Made by a program: the position numbers and the translations under genes
Shown: positions 8,732 to 15,545 of the stretch, piece by piece
Position numbering within the stretch: position 1 is the first letter of the stretch
Layout: every line of letters starts with the position of its first letter
Assembly: GCA_035268685.1 (NCBI GenBank)
Contig: DATFKK010000006.1
Location: 28,277-92,276, forward strand
Direction: 5' to 3'
DNA: 64,000 nucleotides
Source: Candidatus Krumholzibacteriia bacterium
GTDB taxonomy: Bacteria; Krumholzibacteriota; Krumholzibacteriia; JAJRXK01
The notes under the pieces: generated by a model
The model's database searches: none
What the model saw: only the letters and a program-made list of their open reading frames with translations
Told to the model about the DNA's origin: nothing

Positions 8732-9556
8732 GTGTCGACCGTGGTTCCGGGTCTGATCGAACGCAAGGTACGCGTGTTCCGGCGCGATGTCTGGCGGGTG
8801 GCGTCGAGCCTGCCCGCGTGGCTGCGCTACCGCGCGTCCGGCCGTCTGCCCGAACCCGCCGGGCTCGAGGTCGGCGGCCTGTCGCGCCGCGACCTGCAGT
8901 TGTACGTCGACCCCTGGTACCACGACTTCGCTGCGCTCGGCGTGCCCACGCCCCAGGGCGACGATCACTTCCCGGGCAATCAGCGTTCGAAGGAACCGGT
9001 GCTGACGTCGATGCTCGAAGAAGCTCTGTCGCGCTCGCGGGCCGAGACGCCTTCGCTGCTCGAACTGTTCTGTGCCGATGGCTACTTCGGCTGCATGGCC
9101 GCGCAGAAGGGCGCGGGTTCGGTCGTCGGGATCGATCTCAATCCCTACCACCTCTCTCGCGCGCGCCTCGCCGCGCGGATGCTCGGCCTGGAAGACCGCG
9201 TGCGCTTCGAGCGCCGCAACGTCTTCGCCGTCGACGGCCGCTACGACGTGATCATGAACTGCGGTGGCCTGTACCACATCGACAACCCGTGGGAGCTGCT
9301 ACGGCGCAACCGCGCTCTCGCGCCCGACGTGCTGATCGTGCAGACGGTGTACAGCCTGGCCCGCACCGAAGCCGACTATTTCGAGACCCCCACGCCCGGT
9401 TGGACCTGGGGCTGTCGCTTCAGCCTGGCCTTCTTCGAGGACATGCTGATGCGCGCCGGCTGGCGGATCGAGCGGATGGAGACCAACGAGCTCGAGGGCA
9501 ACACGCGACCGGAGGATCGGGGGTCGGTGTACGCGGTGTGCGTGCCGGCCGGGTGA
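8732..9556 (+). CDS. Class I SAM-dependent methyltransferase (DUF1698/CmoB-like)
   Basis: Predicted 274-residue methyltransferase. Motif I is LLELFCADGYFG at residues 109-120, with the SAM-binding acidic residue in VVGIDLNPYH (Asp135). YDVIMNCGGLYHIDNPW then resembles the 'GVLYH..dP' motif of CmoB/DUF1698 proteins. The upstream 80 residues contain YHDFAALGVPTPQGD, as in tRNA-modifying or glycan methyltransferases. The GTG at 8732 was chosen because AGGAGAG lies 7 bases upstream. CmoB proteins act on tRNA wobble uridine, but the neighbouring flippase would equally suit a sugar methyltransferase; the substrate is undetermined. Confidence 0.75.
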   Translation: MSTVVPGLIERKVRVFRRDVWRVASSLPAWLRYRASGRLPEPAGLEVGGLSRRDLQLYVDPWYHDFAALGVPTPQGDDHFPGNQRSKEPVLTSMLEEALSRSRAETPSLLELFCADGYFGCMAAQKGAGSVVGIDLNPYHLSRARLAARMLGLEDRVRFERRNVFAVDGRYDVIMNCGGLYHIDNPWELLRRNRALAPDVLIVQTVYSLARTEADYFETPTPGWTWGCRFSLAFFEDMLMRAGWRIERMETNELEGNTRPEDRGSVYAVCVPAG

Positions 9557-9679
9557 TGGTGGGGGTGGGCCGCGGAAGGATGGCCCGCAGGCGATCGCCG
9601 AGACCTTGGGTCGTGGGCGGCGAAGTGATACGGATCACCGCGTGCCCGTCACGTTGGACACCGAACCGGAGCGAGTCGA

Positions 9680-10081
9680 ATGGGAATGAGTGTCCGTCGG
9701 AAGAGACGTAGGACTCTCGAGTTGCTGGTGGGGGTCTCCGTGTATCGCGCTTGGACCCAGATGCTCGCCGGTCTCGCACCCGATGGTCGCTCCCACCGTC
9801 TGGCGACTCTGGTCGCTGGGTTCCTCCACCACGCGACCAACGTTGCCCACGAGCACGACGAATCGGGTGCGCGTGCGGATGCGGTCCGGTGCTCGATCCT
9901 CCTCGCGGCGGAGTCCCAGGATCCCGAGGAACTGCTCGACGAGGTTCGCGACCTTCTCCGGCAGCTCTTCGCCGATGCAGGGATCGCGAGTGAACGCGTC
10001 AGTGCTCGGGGGGAGTCCTACGAGATCCTCGAAGCTGCTGCCCACGAGTACATCCACTGGTACGACATGCCCTGGGAGTAG
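9680..10081 (+). CDS. Hypothetical protein, small and acidic
   Basis: Not recognised. A 133-residue protein with a basic start (MSVRRKRRR) followed by mostly helical, acidic sequence and an aromatic C terminus (HEYIHWYDMPWE). There is no signal peptide and no membrane segment. GGAG lies 8 bases before the ATG at 9680. The antisense frame over the same interval is also open, but its codon pattern and composition look less like a protein. The HATNVAHEHDE stretch is histidine-rich, though no known metal-binding pattern is clear. Its ends lie 123 bases from the methyltransferase gene and 122 bases from the DUF4153 gene. Confidence 0.6.
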   Translation: MGMSVRRKRRRTLELLVGVSVYRAWTQMLAGLAPDGRSHRLATLVAGFLHHATNVAHEHDESGARADAVRCSILLAAESQDPEELLDEVRDLLRQLFADAGIASERVSARGESYEILEAAAHEYIHWYDMPWE

Positions 10082-10203
10082 GGCGATCCCAAGGGCCTTG
10101 CCGCCGATTCGAGGTTGGTGTCATGCCCGACGCGCGGGTGGCGGCTCGCCCGGGCGAGGCGTACAGTTCGCCGCCGGCGAGGACTCTTCGGTGGAGGTGT
10201 CAG

Positions 10204-12009
10204 GTGCTCGGTCGTCTCGTACTGGAACGTGTCGGTGAAGCGCCGATTCGTGTCGCGCGGAGATTCCCGGCGGTCACCGTCGTGGTGCTGACGGCAGCGG
10301 TTGCCGCGCAGTGGATGGTCGCCGGGAGCGCGGGGGCCGCCGTCCGGATCCTGGTGGCCTCGACCTTCGCGGTACCGGCCCTGACCGCCACGGCGCTCGC
10401 TCGTGAGACACGCGTCGGAAATCGCGGCTTGCTCGCACTCGACACACTCGTGGTCGCAGTGGCCGTCGCCTTTGCGTGGATGTGGCCGGCGTGGTCGGAG
10501 GCCGTGGGTATCACCCGCCTCGTTCAGGCCAACCTCGCCGGCCTGCTCGCGGTCGCGGTCCTCCCGTTCCTGGTCCGCGACGGACGCGCGATGTTCTGGC
10601 CCTTCAACCGGACGCTCTTCGTCCGCTTCGTGGTGGCCTCGATCTTCGCGGGTGTCCTCTTCGCGGGACTGGCGCTGGCAATCGCCGCGCTCCAGACCCT
10701 CTTCGACCTGTCCTTGCCCGACGAGATCTACGCGCACCTCCTGTTCCTCCTGCTCACCGTCTTCCACCCGCTGTACGTGCTGTCGGGGATCCCGGCACCG
10801 CTGCGCGCCCTCGCGGACGACGACGACCTGCCGGCCGTGATCCGCGTGTTCGCGCAGTTCGTCCTCTTGCCGCTGGTGTGCGTGTACCTGGCGATCCTGC
10901 TCGCCTATCTCGCCCGCGTGCTTATCTCGCAGGAATGGCCCCAGGGATGGATCGGATGGATGGTCTCGGCCGTTGCGGTGGCAGGGCAGCTCGCGGTGTT
11001 GCTGCTGGACCCGCTGACGCGCACCCATCGCGGGGGATGGGTACGGCGGGCAGCGCGGATCTACTACGCGGCCATGATTCCTTCACTGGTGATGCTCCTC
11101 GTGGCGATCTGGTTGCGGGTGGCGCAGTACGGGATCACCGAGAACCGGTACTTCCTCGCCGCGCTCGCGATCTGGATGCTTCTGCTGTGCATCGGACGCA
11201 CGGTGGGCGCGTGGCGTGATCCGCGGTGGATCCCGGCGTCGCTGGCGGTGGTCGTGCTCCTGACGAGCGCCGGACCCTGGAGCGCGTACGCGGTGTCGCA
11301 GGCCTCGCAGGCCGCCCGGCTGGAACGCCTGCTCGACGACGCCGGGCGGCTCGAGAACGGCGTGGCCGTCGCCGGCACCGGTACCGTGGACGTGGCCACG
11401 GTGGAGGAGGTCGTCAGCGTCGTCCGGCATCTCGTCGGAACCTACGGGCCCCATGCGGTCGATCCGTGGTTCGGCGGCGACGTGTCCGCGGGGATCGACA
11501 CGGCGCGCTCACCGCACCCGCACTCGGAGGCCGCGGACCGGATCGTCCGGCGTGCACTCCAGCGGATCGGACTGGACGGGACCGAGGTGCTCAAGGCACG
11601 GAACGCCGTCTCCGTCACACTCCGGGCTGCCGACGCCACGTGGTCGTTCCCGATCGAGGACGCCACGCATGTCGCGGCCTTCGTGCTCCGGATGCCGCAG
11701 CCGCAGGAGATCACACTCGCGGGCGACGCCCTCGTGCTGACGGTCGTCGGAGGGCGGTTGGTCGCGACCCGGCGGGAGGCGGTTGCCGACACCGCATTCG
11801 TCGCATCGCTGGAAGGGGCGTTCGACCGGGCGAAGCCACGGTCACCGACCGCCGCGAAGGGCCCGAGCGGAGAGGATGTCGTCGTGCTCGCCGTGATCGG
11901 GCCGGACTGGACCGGCAAGGTCGTCGTGGAGTCCATCCACGCGTGGGTCGAGGGCGACTCCCGCCGCGTCGAGTCGATGGCCGGAACCCTCCTGCTCCGT
12001 CGTCGGTGA
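10204..12009 (+). CDS. DUF4153-family multi-spanning membrane protein
   Basis: Membrane protein of 601 residues with about 10 helices in the first 390 residues and a soluble C-terminal domain of about 200 residues. DUF4153-like features are ALQTLFDLSLPDEIY in the membrane part and YGITENRYFLAALAIWML near the last helices. The family has no established function. The GTG at 10204 was chosen because GGAGGTG sits just upstream. The ATG at 10123 would add 27 residues with rare codons (AGG, ACT, CTT) that do not look coding here. The C-terminal part resembles the soluble tail found in other DUF4153 proteins. Confidence 0.75.
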   Translation: MLGRLVLERVGEAPIRVARRFPAVTVVVLTAAVAAQWMVAGSAGAAVRILVASTFAVPALTATALARETRVGNRGLLALDTLVVAVAVAFAWMWPAWSEAVGITRLVQANLAGLLAVAVLPFLVRDGRAMFWPFNRTLFVRFVVASIFAGVLFAGLALAIAALQTLFDLSLPDEIYAHLLFLLLTVFHPLYVLSGIPAPLRALADDDDLPAVIRVFAQFVLLPLVCVYLAILLAYLARVLISQEWPQGWIGWMVSAVAVAGQLAVLLLDPLTRTHRGGWVRRAARIYYAAMIPSLVMLLVAIWLRVAQYGITENRYFLAALAIWMLLLCIGRTVGAWRDPRWIPASLAVVVLLTSAGPWSAYAVSQASQAARLERLLDDAGRLENGVAVAGTGTVDVATVEEVVSVVRHLVGTYGPHAVDPWFGGDVSAGIDTARSPHPHSEAADRIVRRALQRIGLDGTEVLKARNAVSVTLRAADATWSFPIEDATHVAAFVLRMPQPQEITLAGDALVLTVVGGRLVATRREAVADTAFVASLEGAFDRAKPRSPTAAKGPSGEDVVVLAVIGPDWTGKVVVESIHAWVEGDSRRVESMAGTLLLRRR

Positions 12010-12290
12010 GAGGGTACGGCCACGACTGCACCGCTGCTCACCTTCACCGTCATGGCATCACCGGCGCGAGACGAGATTGATCGTATCGGATCATGGACAC
12101 GAACCGTCGTGTCGTGAAAGTGTCACTCGCGAAGAAGATCGCCCGGTCGCGGTCCGCTGCGGCGGATGCATGACTCCCAGGCTCCCGTACGCCAGGCCGT
12201 CATGGGCTCCCACCTCGTGGCGGCGATCCCAAGGCTCCCTTCCCATGCGTCGATGGTTCGGTGACACGCACACCGGATGGAGGCCGTGGT

Positions 12291-13304
12291 ATGCCCTGTT
12301 CGTTGGTGGGAGAGAGTCCGTCGATCTGCGGACTCCGTGACCGCCTCGGCGTGATCGCGCGCACCCAGCCGGGCGTCACGATCCTGATCACCGGTCCCTC
12401 CGGTTCCGGCAAGGAACTCGTGGCCCGTGAGATTCATTGTCTGAACGCCAGGACCCGCAGGGGTGCCTTCGTCCCCGTCGACCTGAGCTACGTGCCCCGC
12501 GAACTGGCGGGCAGTCGACTCTTCGGACACGAGCGCGGCGCGTTCACCGACGCACGGGAACGCCGCCCTGGCGCCTTCGAAGAGGGGCGCGGCGGCACCG
12601 TGTTCCTGGACGAGGTCTCGAGCATCACTCTGGAGTTCCAGGGCATGTTCCTGCGCGTGCTGCAGGAGCGCGAGTTCGCGCCTCTCGGCTCGACGAAGGT
12701 CTTTCGTACCGATGCGCGGATCATCGCGGCCAGCAACGAGAACCTCTGGGACAAGGTCCAGGCCGGTTTCTTCCGTCAGGACCTGTACTTCCGTCTGAAG
12801 GTGCTCGAGGTCTTGGTGCCGTCCCTGAGTGAACGGACGGAGGACATCCCTCTGCTGGTGCGCCATTTCATCGTGAAGCACGCGCCACAAGTGGGGTGCG
12901 ACCCGGGGCTCGCCGTCGACGACGAGGTCTTCGAAGCCCTGGCCCGTCGGCCCTGGCCCGGCAACGTGCGGCAACTCGAGAACGTGATCATCCACAGTCT
13001 GGCCCTGGCCATCGACGACACGGTTCTCCGTGCGTCCCACCTCCCTCCGCAGGGTCCGGAGGAGACCGGGGGGCGGGTGTCGCCCGTCGCGCGCGACCTG
13101 CTCGCCATGCCCTACCCGGAAGCACAGCGCGAGTCCCTGCGTCGCTTCAAGATCTCCTACTGGACGCATCGATTGCACGAGTCGGGCGGGAGCATCGCGA
13201 AGACCGCGCGCGGTGCCGGCATCCTTCCTTCGAGTCTTCACCGGATGGTGAGCGAACTGGGACTCAAGGGCCGATACGAATCGGGGCAAGCCGATGAAGC
13301 GTGA
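12291..13304 (+). CDS. Sigma-54-dependent transcriptional activator (AAA+ and Fis domains only)
   Basis: Enhancer-binding protein of 337 residues that would remodel sigma-54 RNA polymerase by ATP hydrolysis. The AAA+ domain starts almost at the N terminus: Walker A GPSGSGKE at 35-42, the sigma-54 contact loop as GAFTDA at 83-88 (canonical GAFTGA), Walker B TVFLDE at 103-108, and PWPGNVRQLEN near 230. A Fis-type helix-turn-helix forms the last 45 residues (GSIAKTARGAGILPSSLHRMV). There is no receiver, GAF or PAS domain, so it resembles PspF-type activators controlled by a partner or by abundance. The ATG at 12291 is preceded by GGAGG. A sigma-54 promoter lies 160 bases downstream. Confidence 0.93.
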   Translation: MPCSLVGESPSICGLRDRLGVIARTQPGVTILITGPSGSGKELVAREIHCLNARTRRGAFVPVDLSYVPRELAGSRLFGHERGAFTDARERRPGAFEEGRGGTVFLDEVSSITLEFQGMFLRVLQEREFAPLGSTKVFRTDARIIAASNENLWDKVQAGFFRQDLYFRLKVLEVLVPSLSERTEDIPLLVRHFIVKHAPQVGCDPGLAVDDEVFEALARRPWPGNVRQLENVIIHSLALAIDDTVLRASHLPPQGPEETGGRVSPVARDLLAMPYPEAQRESLRRFKISYWTHRLHESGGSIAKTARGAGILPSSLHRMVSELGLKGRYESGQADEA

Positions 13305-13406
13305 CCCTACACACTTCTCCTGTCTGCGTTCACACCCGAGTTACGCGATCGACACACGCGCGTTAGCGATCACGTCCGGACCGGGACTTCAGCGATCGAG
13401 GACGGA

Positions 13407-13424
13407 TGACGTATGCATTGGTCA
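13407..13424. promoter_or_regulatory. Candidate activator-binding palindrome (upstream activating site)
   Basis: TGACGTATGCATTGGTCA is an 18-bp imperfect palindrome (14 of 18 symmetric positions, ATGCAT at its centre). It lies about 75 bases before the predicted start point of the sigma-54 promoter and 100 bases after the activator gene. It is a plausible binding site for that activator; this is inference. Confidence 0.4.
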
Positions 13425-13462
13425 CTTCGTCACTTGCACGTTCTCTCGTTTCGTTTCGGTCC

Positions 13463-13479
13463 TTGGTACGACCGTTGCG
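13463..13479 (+). promoter_or_regulatory. Sigma-54 (-24/-12) promoter
   Basis: TTGGTACGACCGTTGCG carries the invariant GG and GC with exactly 10 bases between them (GG 13465-13466, GC 13477-13478). It agrees with the TGGYACG-N4-TTGC consensus over the whole element. Transcription would start near 13490, giving a leader of about 100 bases before the secreted protein gene at 13593. The gene directly upstream encodes a sigma-54 activator. Confidence 0.75.
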
Positions 13480-13592
13480 CGAAGGGTGTCCTGTCAGTCG
13501 TGCATCGCACGGCACCCTCACAGCCGGTCCGCCCGTTCGGGTTGCTGGTTCACGACAAGTAGACGACCACTCATCCAAGGAGATGAACCCCC

Positions 13593-15449
13593 ATGTATGC
13601 GCTGACAAGTCGGTCGTACGGCGCCCCCGCTCTCTTCCTCGGCCTCGCGGCCCTTCTGGTGTTCGGCACGACGCCCGTCCAGGCCGGATGCATCGACGTG
13701 TCGATCGCCGACGAGATCACGGTCGATCCCGGAGAGACGGTCACCGTGCCGGTGTTCGTCTCGGACGTCGACCAGGGTCTGCATCCCATCTACAGCTACG
13801 AGATCGACATCCAGTACTGCCCCTACGACACCCGTAACACGCTCGAGCTCGTCGGGGTGAACGACGAGAACACGTTGCCCGCGTCCCTGGACTGGCGTGC
13901 GCCCGTGTGGTCGGAGGACGACGGTGTGATCCGCATCGTGTCCGCCGGCGATCAGCCGTTGCCCGGCGGCACACGGGGCACGCTGCTCAATCTGGTCTTC
14001 GAGGTGAGCCCGGTCGCGCAGGGCTGCGACGTCTGCGACATCGTCGTCCTCGACGTCCTGTTCAACGAGCCCGATCAGGACAACGTCGTGTGCATGGGCG
14101 ACGGCCAGGTGGTCCTGGACCACTACGCCTGTGTCGGAGAGGTCGAGTTCTGGAACCAGAACTGGATCAATCTGACTCGTACCTGGCAGCGTCGCCCCAT
14201 GCAGGAGGTCAAGACGCGCTTCCTCGGCAACTGTGGCGAGCTGCCGTCGCGGAGCACGACCTTCACCGACGAGGACGGTTGGTACACCCTCAACTGCCTC
14301 CTGAGCTGCACCGACGAGAACACGGTCACGCCGACCCGGTTCTACGACCAGAATCCGCAGGTGCGGGAACGCATCACGACCATGGATGCCTCGCTGGTCC
14401 TGCAGTACGTGATCGGGTCGCAGGCGGCGGACGTCTGGAACCCGGACAACCCGAATGCGGAATTCCTGCGTGACGACTGTGACGTGAATCCCCCAGAGGT
14501 TGCCTCGGACGTCTCGGGCGACGGCTCGATCTCGGCCTACGATGCCTCGTTGATCCTGCGTTGGTACGTCGGCGAGATCCAGCGCTTCCCGGCCGACAAC
14601 GAGGACCTGTGGTTCTTCTACAACCGGTCCACCTGCGAGGTCGACGTGGGAACCTGCCCGTCGTCGACCGATGAGCTCGGCGAGGAAGTGGAAGGCCCCG
14701 ATTTCATCGGCCTGCTCCTGGGTGACGTGAACGGCAGCTGGGGGGACGAGGACACGACCTCGGATCCGGCCGACGTCGATCCTCTCTATCGTGAGACCGA
14801 CATGACCGTGGCGACGCTCCGACTCGGGGAGACCCGCGAGGAGGGCGATGCCGTGATCGTTCCGGTGCTCGCCGAGGGAGACGCCGCGCTGTCCGCCGGT
14901 GCGCTCAGCTTCCAGATCGACAATGCGGCGCAGTACGAGGGCGTGCGCTCGCCTCGTGGGAACGGCGTTCTGACGGCCGGTCATGCCGCCGGCGACGTGT
15001 TGACCGTGGCCTTCGCCACCGGTGAGGCCTTCGAGGCGAACGGCGCGTTGGTCGAACTGGTCTTCGACCGGGCCGCCGACGTGTCGATGCTCGACGCCGA
15101 GCTGAACGACGGGGCCGTGACCGTGGTCATGGACAACCGCGACGTGACGTCGGCGTCGGTGCCGAATCGGACCACCCTCGTGGTCCACGGCAACCACCCG
15201 AACCCCTTCAACCCGAAGACCCAGATCTCGTTCTACCTCCCCGAGGAGCGGCGGACGACGGTCCAGGTCTACGACGTGTTCGGGCGGGTCGTGCGGACGC
15301 TGGCCATGGACGAGACGATGGCCGGGGAAGTGGCGCTCGAGTGGGACGGCACCGACGATCGCGGCGGTGCGGTGGCCAGCGGCGTGTACTTCGCCCGTGT
15401 CAGTGCGGGGGACTGGACGGCCTCTCACAAGATGGTGCTCAGCAAGTAG
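13593..15449 (+). CDS. Secreted cohesin/dockerin-type protein with FlgD-like C-terminal domain
   Basis: Predicted secreted protein of 618 residues. A signal peptide covers about residues 1-31 (ending PVQAG). A cohesin-like beta-sandwich (about 33-170, DVSIADEITVDPGETVTVPVFV) follows, then a prealbumin-like segment (about 185-260). Next is a dockerin-like pair (MDASLVLQYVIG, then DVSGDGSISAYDASLILRWYVG) and the LLGDVNGSWG element. A second cohesin-like domain (about 405-520) precedes the C-terminal domain starting HPNPFNPKTQISF and ending SHKMVLSK. Such 'NPFNP' domains are FlgD-like and in Bacteroidetes resemble type IX secretion signals. AAGGAG precedes the ATG. It is the first gene after the sigma-54 promoter. 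Confidence 0.85.
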   Translation: MYALTSRSYGAPALFLGLAALLVFGTTPVQAGCIDVSIADEITVDPGETVTVPVFVSDVDQGLHPIYSYEIDIQYCPYDTRNTLELVGVNDENTLPASLDWRAPVWSEDDGVIRIVSAGDQPLPGGTRGTLLNLVFEVSPVAQGCDVCDIVVLDVLFNEPDQDNVVCMGDGQVVLDHYACVGEVEFWNQNWINLTRTWQRRPMQEVKTRFLGNCGELPSRSTTFTDEDGWYTLNCLLSCTDENTVTPTRFYDQNPQVRERITTMDASLVLQYVIGSQAADVWNPDNPNAEFLRDDCDVNPPEVASDVSGDGSISAYDASLILRWYVGEIQRFPADNEDLWFFYNRSTCEVDVGTCPSSTDELGEEVEGPDFIGLLLGDVNGSWGDEDTTSDPADVDPLYRETDMTVATLRLGETREEGDAVIVPVLAEGDAALSAGALSFQIDNAAQYEGVRSPRGNGVLTAGHAAGDVLTVAFATGEAFEANGALVELVFDRAADVSMLDAELNDGAVTVVMDNRDVTSASVPNRTTLVVHGNHPNPFNPKTQISFYLPEERRTTVQVYDVFGRVVRTLAMDETMAGEVALEWDGTDDRGGAVASGVYFARVSAGDWTASHKMVLSK

Positions 15450-15467
15450 CCCCGGGTCGTTCCCTGA

Positions 15468-15491
15468 GGGGGCGGGCGCCGGCTCGCCCCC
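15468..15491 (+). terminator. GC-rich hairpin between secreted protein genes
   Basis: GGGGGCG (15468-15474) pairs with CGCCCCC (15485-15491) around a 10-base loop. There is no T-tract. It may be a weak terminator or an mRNA-stabilising hairpin. Confidence 0.35.
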
Positions 15492-15545
15492 GACCCCTCG
15501 CTTCGATCCATGTCCCAGACGCATCCCGTGCGATCAGGAGGAATC

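Noticed and set aside
9635..10057. A 140-residue minus-strand frame opposite the small hypothetical gene
   Set aside because: The plus-strand frame has a ribosome-binding site, better codon use and a protein-like composition.
12077..12340. An 87-residue plus-strand frame before the sigma-54 activator
   Set aside because: It overlaps the activator start in another frame, has no ribosome-binding site and non-coding composition.
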